Part shown: positions 11,897 through 23,166 of the stretch, in pieces | Numbering within the stretch: position 1 is the first letter of the stretch | How the letters are laid out: each line of letters starts with the position of its first letter | Source of the DNA: Liolophura sinensis | Lineage: Eukaryota > Mollusca > Polyplacophora > Chitonida > Chitonidae | Assembly: GCF_032854445.1 (NCBI RefSeq) | Contig: NC_088307.1 | Location: forward strand, 7,514,017-7,578,016 | DNA length: 64,000 nt | Direction: 5' to 3' | Position numbers and translations under genes: made by a program | The notes under the pieces: model-generated | What the model saw: only the letters and a program-made list of their open reading frames with translations | What the model was told of the DNA's origin: nothing | The model's database searches: none

Positions 11897-13439
11897 ACTC
11901 TTCTTACAAATGGTATAACCTTTCACCTATAGGACTTAGCACCGGTGGGAACTCCGCATTTGACGTCTCTGGTACATTCCTTTCCTCACACCTATAGCTG
12001 TCTGGCGATCAATGGTAAGCAATGTGTCAGGCCCTGTCACCACGCAAAGAGAAAACAACGCAGCCGTCACATAGATATTTGCCGTTACACAAGTAGTTCC
12101 AAACCCCGCGATCACAGTAGAAGCCCTATGTGGTAGTCAACCATTCCTCTTTTGGGTAGTACGACGTTAAACCCCAAGCACTCACTCACTCACTCTTTTG
12201 GGTATGGACCTATATGTCACCGTTCAAAATGGTTTCAAAGAATGTCAACACTGTGTGGAGAGTCATATCCATACATACACAGTCTGTGCTGTCAGCCAAC
12301 ATTCGTATGGATCAGCTTGATTTACCCCACCCCATGTGACCTTAACGCTCCATGGAAAACTAACAGGTCAACGCCTGAATAGCGTTAAGCCGGTCCTCTT
12401 ATAGGGGGTTACATCGGATATAGCACCTACATATAAGTATGTGGTCTTTTCGCAGAACTTGACAAGACTTGTACGTCGTCGTTCACAGTTGGCATATTGA
12501 CACTGACTGATACACTAGTCCACAAACGATCCGTAGCGCGCGCTCTGATCAATACCACGCGCTGACCTAGTCGCCATGACAACCTCCGTCAACATAGCTC
12601 ATAGCTTAGCGAGCTATGAGTAGTCAGTCACTGCCATACTTATTCTCAGCGGTGCGGTTTAGCACATGTGGTACATCTTAACACACACATTTGTGAGGTC
12701 GGAGGGAAAGGAGAAAAATAAAATGTGGGCGTTTTCTCGTATCTGCGTCCCTATATTTTTTTATTGTACTAATAAAAGCTCATTGAGCACGTGTGAGCAG
12801 CAGTTGAAGAGTGTGATCAAGCCTTCTTCCCATGTTATAAGTAGGTCCTATTAAAAGCTAATACAACCATCTTGACGAACTCATGCCCAACTCATACAGC
12901 TATGACAGCTGTACATACCCACCTATGTTGCACGTACCATATATAATGTTCGAATGAGAGACGAGAGAAAATCTGCACAACGATTTGAATGTTATGTTTG
13001 ACAAAAGGCTAATAGTGTTAAAATAGAAACCTTTATACTTGAAACTAGAATAGATTAACTAATTCTGGTTTGAAGTTTGTATTTCAAAAAATCGAGTTTT
13101 ACAACGCAACGTTGTTTACTGTTTGCATCTGTTTCTTGCAGCTTTGCTTACTGGCCCATGACAAAAAAGAAATCGGGGTTAGAAACTCTGCGTTGTCTTA
13201 AATCGGGTTTGTTTTAACGTACAAAAATAAAGTTTAAAATGTCGGCGTGGAGTATTGTGTGCCTTGATCTTCGGAGATAAACAAAATCACTTCTTCATAA
13301 CACAAACAGAACTGCATACAGATGTGACAACAAACGAGATGTGAACTACCTGTATTATTTGTGTGGCTTTGCTTAATTGATTGATTGGTGATTGGTAACG
13401 CCATGCTCAAGAATTGTTCACTTATATGAAGTCGTGCGG
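11897..13439. other. 5' flank of SRCR gene
   Basis: No further exon of the minus-strand SRCR gene was recognised. A SINE-B tail (GACGTTAAACCCCAAGCACT, then CACTCACTCACT) is at 12160-12203. At 12598-12620 a perfect 9-bp stem (CTCATAGCT / AGCTATGAG) flanks a 5-base loop in locally CpG-richer DNA, a possible promoter-side feature. Confidence 0.45.
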
Positions 13440-13590
13440 CTTTGTGGTTTATTTACTTTTTTGATTGGTGTACTCAAGAATATTTGACTTATACGACGGC
13501 AACTGATGAGGACAGGACATGACCTAAGTGAGAGGAAACCTGGCAGGGCCCGGGGGAAACCCCAAGATCATCCGCAGGTTGCTGCAACAA
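13440..13590 (-). repeat. SINE-A copy interrupted by minisatellite sequence
   Basis: Reverse SINE-A: 'TTTGATTGGTGTACTCAAGA', ATTTGACTTATACGACGGC, then a 27-bp piece matching the neighbouring GGACAGGACATGACC minisatellite, then GAGGAAACCTGGCAGGGCCC, GGGGGAAACCC and CCGCAGGTTGCTG. Confidence 0.75.
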
Positions 13591-14990
13591 AATAGTGATG
13601 GATATTTGGCCGAAGATAAGCGGTGACATGAGACAGGACATGACCTAATGAGGACAGGGCATGACCTGGTGACTGTGTGAGTGAGTGCTTGGGGTTTAAC
13701 CTCGTGCTCAACAATTTTTCAGTCATAAGACGACCAAGGAATCCTTAGGGTGTATGTGATGTGCCTCCTTGTTGCAGGGCGGATTTCCACCGCTCTTTTA
13801 TCTAGCACTGCTTCACTGACACGACTTACTGAAGGTAAGTAAGCCGCCCCACCCGAGCCATTATACTGATACGTGTCAACCAGTCGTTGCACTATCCCTT
13901 TCATGCTGAACGCCAAGCGAGGAAATCACAACTCCCTCTTTCTAAGGTGTGACTTGACCCAGGATTGATCCCGGATCTACCGCTCCCGAAATGGGCGCTC
14001 TACCAACTGTGCTATCCAGGCCGGGTAGCTGATGAGACAGGACATGACCTAATGAGACAGGACATAACATGATGAGGACAGGACACAACATGATGAAGAC
14101 AGGACATGACATAATGAGACAGGCCATGGCCTAATGAGTACAGGACGTGACCTATAGAGGACAGAACATAACATGAAGAAGACAGGACATGACCTAATGA
14201 GACAAGACATGATCAAATGAGACAGGACATGACCTAATGAAACAGGACATAACATGAGGACAGAACATGACCTAATGAGACAGGACATGACCTAATGAGA
14301 CAGGGTGACCTAATGAGACAGGACATGACCTAATGTGGCAAGACATGACCTAATGAGAGAGGACATAAGATGAGGAGGACAGGACATGACATGATGAGGA
14401 CAGGGCATGACCTAACGAGGCAGGACATAACATGATGACAGGACATGACCTAATTATACAGGACATACCATGATGAGGACAGGACATGACCTAATGAGAC
14501 AGGACATGACCTCATGAGACAGGACATGACCTCATGAGGCAGGACATGACCTAATGAGACAGGACATATCATGATGAGGACAGTACATGACCTAATGAGG
14601 CAGGACATGACCTTATGAGGCAGGACATGACCTAATGAGACATGACATGACCTAATGAGGACAGGACATGACCTAATGAGGTGTGACATAACATGATGAG
14701 GACAGAACATGGCCTTATGAGGCAGGACTTGACCTAAAGAGACATGACATAACATGATGAGGACAGGACATGACCTAATGAGGCAGGACATGACCTAACG
14801 AGGACAGGACTTGACCTAAAGAGACATGACATAACATGATGAGGACAGGACATGACCTAATGAGACATGACATGACCTAATGAGGACAGGACATGACCTA
14901 ATGAGACATGGCATAACATGACGAGGACAGGACATTACCTTATGAGGCAGGGCATGACCTAATGAGACAAGATCTAATCAGGTTCCCCTG
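13514..14990. repeat. Minisatellite of ACAGGACATGACCTAATGAG units
   Basis: Variable units of about 16-20 bp (GACAGGACATGACCTAATGA, also ACATAACATGATGAGG) fill 14033-14990, with outlying pieces at 13514-13545 and 13625-13671. Long minus-strand frames (SCLIRSCPVLIM repeats) are by-products. Confidence 0.9.
13672..14027 (-). repeat. Near full-length SINE-B
   Basis: Read on the minus strand: tRNA-like head GGATAGCACAGTTGGTAGAG with B box GGGATCAATCC, body (AAAGAGCGGTGGAAATCCG, CAACAAGGAGGCACATCACA) and tail TGACTGAAAAATTGTTGAGC ending in CCAAGCACTCACTCAC. It is inserted into the ACAGGACATGACC minisatellite. The head is tRNA-derived and not a tRNA gene. Confidence 0.85.
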
Positions 14991-17061
14991 TGACAAAAAT
15001 AGAGCATGCAGGATTTCAGCCACCTAGGCACAAAGACAGATTGCATATTTATATGTAGTGATATCTTGTACTCAAGGCTAAGATTTCAATTACCAGTTTT
15101 ATTTCCACAGGAAATTTTCATGTATTAGGCATACAGGAATGCTCATTGACATGATACATGTGACTTATCATTTAGCACTTCAGGAAAACCTTTTGATAAC
15201 GTCTATTAAACATAGGGCTGAAAAGTCTGCAATTATCAATATTTTAACTTCACTGCAGAAATGTGAGAATTCCCCCCCCCCCACCATATACATGGAGGTA
15301 GTTGTTAAGCATGTCCGATTGGTATGCTCATTCAACCTCTGACAAAAACCCCCCAAAAAACCAAAAAACAAACAACTTAAAAGAAAAAACCAAAAAAAAA
15401 AAAAAAAATCTTTAAATCTTAGGTTGTACATTATGAATGATTAACCTTATTGCCAGTGTGCTCGGCTAACCTACCTTGTCCACAGTTTGAAAACATCATG
15501 TGAATGAATGAATGAATGTTTATAGCTTAACACCACATAAGCCATATTTCATATCTTGATGATATCAATAAATCAATAATGTGATTGATTTATACAGGAG
15601 ACGGAATAAGCCAAAATTTGAAATCAGGGGGTCTCCTTTCCAATTTTTCGTTTATTGCCCATATCAGTCCCATCATGATACACACTGGCAGAATCCCCTC
15701 ATGTTATGGTGCATTACATGCACACAAAACCTTAGCTCAATACATGCAGTACTTTTTGGAATATTACACCTGATGTTACCTTAACATTGCTTTCATGGTT
15801 ATTTTACGCTCGGGCTTTGACATTAGCTACGCCTGCATAATCCACAGGTTGGCTAAATATTTATTTGGTATTGAGGGAATATTACTGTACAGTACTTATT
15901 ATTCGCAGGAATTTATTTTCCCAGATTTTCTTAAAAAATATGTTTGCGGGAATTAATTTTCGCATATTTAAGAGAATACTGAAAAACAGATCTTAAAATC
16001 TTCCAAGACATAATATAGCTGAAATCATTCAAGTAAGTAAAACAGGTATCATCATGAGTGGCTTTAATCCTCTTTTGTTTCCGGCAGTGTCGCTAATCCT
16101 CGTGATCTAGATCAGAGATTAAAACAATGGGGATGGATTATCACTATATAAGAAGATTACTTTTGCCCCTACTGTGAGCAGTACTGTGAGCAGTACTCAA
16201 ACAGGTGTCACTTCTTTTCAAATCATTGATGAGTACTTTCAAACACAGGGCAAAGTGACCTGTCACCTTTTAAGCCGTTTAATGCAAAACATATGAATTC
16301 ACCATTATTGGCGCTGGTCACTCATTCTTTATCAACACGGTAAGTTCTGCCTTGTTTTCAGTTTTAATCGTCCTCTGCTGCAGGTCAGAAAGCGCAAACA
16401 TTGCCGTAGCTGTCAAACAGCCATTGTGTTGTTGTACACACTTCACAATTTGTTAGAAGCTCACTCATTGGACCACAGGAGAGACATAGCCAATGGGATA
16501 GCGAGTACTTTTCTTTCACTTTATGGGTATAGCGAAGATTGATCAAACTAAAGACAAATAAACCACTTTGTTTTATACCCACCAGCCCTTAGCACCAGAG
16601 TCTGAATATATTTAAACCATAATTTCCCTTTCCTACTGTTAAGAAATTTAGATGGCCCGTCGGGCTTTCTTAGCGCAACTACCGTCACCCTGGCAAAGTT
16701 TCACTCCATTATGACTACTACATTATTTTTTTCGCTGGAATTATTTTTCATGGTAAATTATTGACCGCAAAATCCACGAACATTAGTTATATGCGAAAAT
16801 TAAGAACTGCAGAGTATTTCTAATTATCATTTGTTTACATGATCCTAATATGTTCTGCAGTTCAAGTTTAAAGATGACGCCCTTTAAAGATGAAACATGG
16901 CTGCCAGTCTCCTGCAGCTTTATATATCATTAACGAGCATAAGGAGTATAAAGTTTATTAAACACAAGAGAAAACTAAAAAAAAACATCACATAAAAACC
17001 ATGCTGAATCCTTGGTGGTTTCCCATATGTGTTAGCATAAAATACCACGCTAAATGCTAAT
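14991..17061. other. Intergenic, possible old inverted-repeat element
   Basis: No exon found. Ends near 15885 (TACTGTACAGTACTTATTAT, TCGCAG) and 16820 (reverse: TACTCTGCAGTTCTTAATTT, TCGCA) look like decayed terminal inverted repeats of one element about 0.9 kb long. A poly-C run is at 15272-15281. Confidence 0.35.
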
Positions 17062-17213
17062 GGGATACAGAATTGTTTCTGATTGGCTAGTGTGAGAGAC
17101 CATGAGCTGAGTGTTTGTTGTGACAGTTTTATTCAGGCATGACCAAAGCTGCAAGGTGTGTCCCAGAAGATTTGATCGCCACTGTCAGCCAATCAGCATC
17201 GATTTTGTATCCC
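17062..17213. mobile_element. Short inverted-repeat element (MITE), copy 1
   Basis: Left end GGGATACAGAATTGTTTCTG plus ATTGGCT; right end in reverse GGGATACAAAATCGATGCTG plus ATTGGCT. The interior (CATGACCAAAGCTGCAAGGT) matches a second copy at 32109-32346. It lies in the 3' flank of LSM2, and the nearest AATAAA on the LSM2 strand (plus-strand TTTATT at 17128-17133) falls inside it. Confidence 0.7.
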
Positions 17214-17542
17214 TTCATGTAATGATTTGGCAGTTCTTCCATTAGTCTTGGCATCTGTCATGATCTGATCACATCAATTTGTCCTTCACAAAATGAGCAT
17301 ATCTAGTACAAAGAAATTTCTGAGAACAGTCACAGAGCTGCTAATCACTCAGCTCATTCAATCAGTCATGCTCAGAGGCGATTGTCGAGACTGATAGTCC
17401 TGATGTCCCTGAATAAGAAAGCCCCCCGCGAGGCTCCCACTGGTCGGTCTCCAGCACATAAACTGGACAGCAGTTTCTCGGTATCCATGCTACATTCCGA
17501 CCCCGCTGGACCATGCCCATGTGGTTGTCATGATAACCTGTG

Positions 17543-20500
17543 TTATCGCTGTTTGTTCCGCGCTGCCTCTTTCCTCGCTGCATCCTGCAGCAGCTGTGTG
17601 TCGCAGTCGTCTGCCGGCAGCTGCACATACCTCACAACCGAGCCTCTGATGAAGCAGTTCTTCACAGACAACTGGCAAGCAATGTAATTGAAAGATCTGT
17701 CAGATACACATATAAACTGTCTATATATAATAAAAAAAAAAACGGAAAAAAATTATTAACATATTTTGTATGCAACTTAATGTATGAAAACTGATTAGTT
17801 AAGTTTTGGCAATGAACACTGATATGCATGGGGTCAAGTCACTGACAGAGAGGTGTGCAGGTCTCCAGAGTAGTAATGTACGCCTACATGTACATCTCTA
17901 AATATACCCATGAACGAAATTGAAGAAAATATTAAAACAAATGTTGCCTATTACAAACCTTTAAATTCCTACACTGTCTGAAAGCATGACTATGCCAAAA
18001 AAGGAATGTACATGCCCAATGTACACCGCAGACGAACTGATTATTTGGGTTACACCTGCGTGGAAGTCACCTCACACTGCTATCTGGTGAACGGTTGTCT
18101 GCTGAGAGCCCTCATTGTGCAACGAAGATATGTACAAATGTATTTTACAAAATGTATAAACGAATTTCAATGAGAAATATCTGTTATCAGCTTCCTGTGT
18201 CCAAGTAATTCCAATATAATATGTCAGTCTACACGCACATTTTGTTCCTTTACAGTCAGAACTGTCCTTCTATTGCAGAAGAGTTCCTTTTCCCGCATTT
18301 TTATATCCGGAACCTCCATTAAACACAGAAAACATACTCCACGTAAGGTTTTTGACAACTACCACGATTTACTTTTTACCCCTTTTCTGTGCCACTGTGT
18401 GTAGTCTGGTATATCGTGAGATAGGATTTGCTTGGGTTGTAATCACATCAGGAGTTCACACCACACCGTCACTGGCTCTAAACAAAATGTTTTATGATTT
18501 CCTGTATACAATTTGCCCAGGTGTAATTTATGTGTCACCAGCAACATATAAGGTTATTGTTTATACTGGTATCGCTTTATCGCAATTTGATATCTTCATC
18601 TTGTCTGCTGGTAGACCTAGTGTGCAAGTATGGATTCATGCTATGCTAAATTGTTACAGCTTGTATACGGAGAGCCCTGCAGTTTAAAAACACATATTCA
18701 ACATAACGCTCCACATGCGCAAAGGTACTGAGTAGTCACACTTAATCTCCACAGAGTTTTCTCCTAAAATCTCATTTATCACAAAATAATGATAATAAAA
18801 CAATCAACCTGTCGCGAAGTGTATGTACTAACATTAATATGATTTAAACCGAGGAAACCATGAACTGTTGGTGGTAGGAGCATTGACTAACTGCTCAGTG
18901 AAGTGTGAGCTTGTTTATTACATTATTGAACTGCCAGTAGAATCCCCTGACCAACCCCTGATGCTCTCAGGCTGCACTCAGCCAGTATCAACGCAATGAA
19001 TCCTGCGATACACTTTCTGAGTCCCAGGGCGAAACTTTACATCGTTTACTGTTAGTTAATAAACAATGATCAGGTGTAAGTTTTATGATCAAGACATATA
19101 TACAATTAAAGAAGTTTAAATACAATTCTGATTAAAAACATAAGGTGCCTTGCTCATCATTAAAAATATGTTTGTTGGGTATAACTTGGCCGATCCTCCA
19201 AAACAGTGCCAGACTGAAATTTTTTTTGTTAGGATAATTTTATTTTCCTCTCTAAGGCTTTGTTAATTTCTTTAAAATTCCTCTTTGCCATTTAACCAGA
19301 AAAAAGAAGAATTAATTATAATATTTTATCCGATTTGTCTGTGTTCCCCTCAACAAAGAACTTTTTAAGGTTACTTTAAGAACTATTATAACATTTTTAT
19401 AAATGAAATGTGACTACAGTAATTCTTCAACCTTTTCGCATGTTTGTAAGGTGTTTATTTAAGCATATTCTGAAGGCATAATTCTGTGTACACTGATAAA
19501 ATTATACCTTTTGAGAAGACAAAAATGGCCAACCCAACCAATGTAGATTTGGCTCCAAAATCAATTAAAAATGTACATAAATTGCACAGAAAGTTGATCT
19601 TTTACACGCGAAAAGGTAGAGGAATTAGGGTACAGTACACATGACCAGGCAGTCTTACCATGTGTGGGTATTTGTCAGGGTCCGTCACGCTGATGGTCTG
19701 TCAGCTTTATGTTGAGGAACTGGTCCACTGAGTGAAGTGTGCCACAGATACTGTAACAACATCAATTACAGACATACTGTAACAACATCAATACATAAAT
19801 ATTGTTTTCAAGAACTATCAATACTGTGATATAAAACAAAGAGAATATATACAGATACAGTTAGATGGTGATTCAAAAGTATGCATGGAGCTGCTAATTG
19901 ATCTACGTGTAATTCTCAATATCAGGTGCATGAATGTGACTTATTTATTTAATTGTAGTCTTAAGCTGTACTCAAAAATATTTCACTTATACGACTAGGA
20001 TCAGAATTATGTTGGGAGGAAACCAGCCAGAGCTCAGGGGGAACCCACAACCATCTGCAGGTTGCTGGAGAACCTTCTCAACATGACTGGAGAAGAAACC
20101 AGCAGGGCTGGACTAGAGCTCACAGTGAAAGCATTGGTGACCCAGGTTCCTGGGTCATTGTGTTGTTGCATTTGTGTGTTAACAAACTTGGGCACAAAGG
20201 GCCCCTGTTTGAATCTGAGGAGTGCTATCAAATCTTCTCACAACACAGTTTTGAAACAAACTCTAGATATGCCACAGTGACTATTAAACACTGATACACC
20301 TGACATAATCAAGAACGTGTGGAGTATGAATTAGCTGATACTCCTTGTCCTTTGCAAAGTATGTCACTGTAATAACCTGCTCAAAACAAAAAGGAAGACC
20401 TGTAAAAAGCATTTAATTATGCAAAGGTAGACACGTGAGAAGAAAAACCACCGCCTTCTCTTTGTCTCTCCTTGCAAAACTGATGCTTAATTGTCCTTGA

Positions 20501-22919
20501 TGGATTTTTATTTTACCTCACAAAACTTTTACCCTTTGATACACTTAGCTTATTTTTCCTAAATCTTATTGTCCCAAATCCTATTCTCCTAAATCCCATC
20601 TTAAATTTATGATTTGAGAAATTTCAAGACGAACTATTTTCTCTAATATTTAATTATTTTGTTATTTGGTAATATCCATTCAAAATTTATTCCATTCATC
20701 TAGCATCTGACATTTGGTTGGCTTCTAAATAGAAATATTGTGCGTTTTTCTCCAGTAAGTATTATACTGGTAAATTTGTAACAATGAGTGACATTCTGAA
20801 AGCTGTTCCTGATAACAACAGAAAGTTTTTGGATGTTGGACAACACCACATTCTGCATCGCATTGGTCTCAATAAATTATGAACATCTACAAAGCTCAGT
20901 TTTGGTCGTTGTTCTGCAGTCTTTTGAACACACGTGCATGTTAATTACCATGTTTAGACAATATTTTTCACCGCTGTGTCTCCACAAGTCAAGTCTGTAG
21001 GCAAGAGTAAAACAGAAAGTGCCCAAATGTCTACAGTCAAAACAGAAATACAAAACCGATGAAGAGACAACAAACCTGAGATCATTTTTCAACTCCACTA
21101 CGACATCTTTGCCCACCAGAGATTTGAAAAACGAGTAGAACAACTGAAAAGCAAAACCAAATGTGATTAATAAACGATAATTGCATTTCTGGACAGACGC
21201 CACTACACTCGCCACACCAGAGTAGCCTTGATCGAATTAGCAACTGTCCTCGGACATAGCTTCTGAAATTTCTGATTTTTCATGGCCAATAAAACAACAA
21301 TGCTGAATTTCCATGAAACAGATATTTAATGTAGTAAGCAGGCCGCCGCTAGGTTAAAGGATAGGCTGTGATAGGAATGAAAATTAGCGCCAATCTCCTG
21401 TGTAATACAAGAACCCAAGACATTTCTGTTAAAAAAATGGCAGCTTTCTGAAATCTGAAAGTGACCTATTATCACCCTAGCCTTGGATGACTACGCCACG
21501 CTCTTTTATATTTGTACTGACGCTCACATAGTCATAGCAGGATCCCATTCGTTCGAGTGGGAAGAATTGTGAAATTTCGGAAAACAGTTTACTACTAACC
21601 TACCACGCCTGCCCAGTCACTCCTCTACAATGCATGGGGTTCTAAGGCACCTGATTGTTAAAATCCTGAGATGGCGATAATCCCAAAGGTAAATATCCAT
21701 GCATATTGATATATATAAATATATCCATGCATAAGTCCAGCATCTCCGCTCAATTGTCATTTAAAAAATGGCTGCCATCTACACAGCATGCATGTAGCTG
21801 GATACGAAACTATCCCTCCCTTCTTATGCTAGGTATGATGTCCGTTTATGGTTATACGATCACACGATGGCTGGTTTTAGTCCCCTTGACATTAGAAGTA
21901 AAAATCATTCGCCAGGGAATGAAACTAGAGCATGTGCTGTTGTTTTGACTTGTGTGACCACAGCAGATGAGGGCAGTACGGGTCTGATTTGTATCCAGCT
22001 GCCTGGTGGCGCCGTGTACATGGCGGCCATTTCGTAAATGACAAGTCAGCGGAGATGCTGGACTTTAATAATTAGGGATGGATATTTACCTTTCAGAGTG
22101 AGTGAGTGAGTGCTTGGGGTTTAACGTCGTACTCAACAATTTTTCAGTCATATGACGACGATACCTTTCGGATGATCGACATCTCAGGATTTTAAAAGAG
22201 GTGCCCTAGGACCCCAAGCATTGTAAAGGAGTGACTCGGCAGGCATGGTAGGTTAGAAATCAACTGTTTTCTGAAATTTTACAATTCTTCCCACAAGGGG
22301 GAAGGGGCCTCAGCCATGACTACGCAAGCATCAGTACAAATATAAAAGAGCGTGGCGTAGTCATCCAGGGTTATTGGCACCCATTTGCGGACAGTGGCCT
22401 TCGAAATTTCTGCTTTTCATGGCCAATAAAATGGCAACCTTTCAATGTAGCACTTTTTACTTGGTGTGTTCAGCTTCTCCATTGTTTTCACTATAAGTTA
22501 CCGCGCATGGGGACGCGATTTCCAATGCTGAATTTCAATGAAACAGATTTTTAATCTAGCAAGCATCCTGCTGCTGGGTTTGAGCATAGGCAGTTGAATC
22601 AAAATTAGCTCCAGCTCCCGTGACATTTCTGTTAAAAACAATGGTGGCCTTCTGAAATGCGAAAGTGACTTATTCACCAACACGTGCCACAAGGAAAAGA
22701 TCAATTTGACGGGTGTCCAGATTTCGTTACATTAAAGAGTTGAGCAGCAAGCAAATGAGATAACCCAATAACCCGCGCAACTTTTTAAATCAGTGATATC
22801 CTTGCAGAGAATGCAAAGGAGAACATAGTATCAGTAGAAGAGTTCAACATATTAGCAGCGAGTAGAGATAATCTTATAAATCATCCTTGATTTTGGGGAA
22901 AATCCGAATTACCCACCAT
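17543..22919 (-). CDS. LSM2: U6 snRNA-associated Sm-like protein LSm2
   Basis: Exons in transcript order: 22919..22917 (ATG only, donor gtgggt, inferred), 21143..21076, 19750..19659 and 17671..17543 (stop TAA). Exon 2 encodes LFYSFFKSLVGKDVVVELKN, the Sm1 start, nearly identical to animal LSm2. Exon 3 carries ICGTLHSVDQFLNIKLTD, and exon 4 LSVKNCFIRGSVVRYVQLPA and LLQDAARKEA. LSm2 is part of the LSm2-8 ring on U6 snRNA in the nucleus and the LSm1-7 ring in cytoplasmic mRNA decay. Expected length is 96 residues (human 95). Exon 3 is 92 nt where 91 is needed: one extra base directly after KLTD (plus strand GATGGTCTG where GATGTCTG is expected) shifts the frame to an early stop. The other exons are clean, so a homopolymer sequencing error is more likely than loss of an essential gene. 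The exon 1 position is the weakest part. Confidence 0.9.
19941..20205 (-). repeat. SINE-A copy, nearly full length
   Basis: Reverse SINE-A in LSM2 intron 2: TTATTTATTT tail, GTACTCAAAAATATTTCACT, GGGAGGAAACC, CATCTGCAGGTTGCTGG, then the tRNA-like head through AGCTCACAGTG and 'ACAAACTTGGGCACAAAGGG'. Quite diverged. Confidence 0.75.
21480..22370. mobile_element. Long foldback element in LSM2 intron 1
   Basis: Left arm 21480-21809 and right arm 21987-22370 are inverted copies. Landmarks occur in both: GGATGACTACGCCACGCTCT, ATTTGTACTGA, AATCCTGAGATG, AAGGTAAATATCCAT, GTCCAGCATCTCCGCT and CAGCTGGATAC. The loop is about 177 bp and has no transposase. A 5'-truncated SINE-B (22095-22161) is inserted in the right arm. 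Confidence 0.78.
22095..22161 (-). repeat. 5'-truncated SINE-B with target duplication
   Basis: The tail only: GAGTGAGTGAGTGAGTGCTT, GGGGTTTAACGTCGTACTCA, ACAATTTTTCAGTCATATGA. It is flanked by TACCTTTC at 22087-22094 and 22162-22169, an 8-bp target-site duplication. Confidence 0.75.
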
Positions 22920-23166
22920 CCTGAAACAGTTCACGTCGGTGCGAGGTTTTGAGGATGAGTGATTGATTATGATAAAAATATAGCCTAATAGGAAAAACGC
23001 ACATCAAGAACATACTCGAAGCTGCATTTGAAAAAATCGGCTATTCCTGTTTATTTTCCTTTCCTATGATTTCTTGTTTCGGTTATTTACGTCACGTGAC
23101 TTGGACCCGAGAGTAACAGAACCGCAAGTCATCAGTGGTCATTGAAAGTAATTTCTGACTTCAAAA
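22920..23166. promoter_or_regulatory. Putative bidirectional LSM2/PSMB1 promoter
   Basis: The inferred LSM2 start codon (22917-22919, minus) and the PSMB1 start codon (23167, plus) are 247 bp apart. A palindromic E-box CACGTG lies at 23093-23098 within TTACGTCACGTGAC, which also resembles a CRE-type site. No TATA box is evident, as expected for housekeeping genes. Confidence 0.6.

Larger units (their letters stand above)
21255..22680. repeat. Direct repeats flanking the foldback element
   Basis: Segments 21255-21475 and 22395-22680 are similar in the same orientation: GAAATTTCTG.TTTTCATGGCC, CAATGCTGAATTTC.ATGAAACAG, ACATTTCTGTTAAAAA and CTGAAA.C.GAAAGTGAC. They bracket the inverted-repeat element, giving the order A, arm, loop, inverted arm, A. 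The second copy has an internal insertion of about 80 bp. Confidence 0.65.

Noticed and set aside
14049-14791. MSCLIRSCPVLI-type repeat ORFs
   Set aside because: Minisatellite translation with no homology.
17382-17687. 101-codon plus-strand ORF
   Set aside because: Antisense shadow of LSM2 exon 4.
18352-18687. 111-codon ORF in LSM2 intron 3
   Set aside because: No recognisable domain, opposite strand to the gene, T-rich; probably chance.
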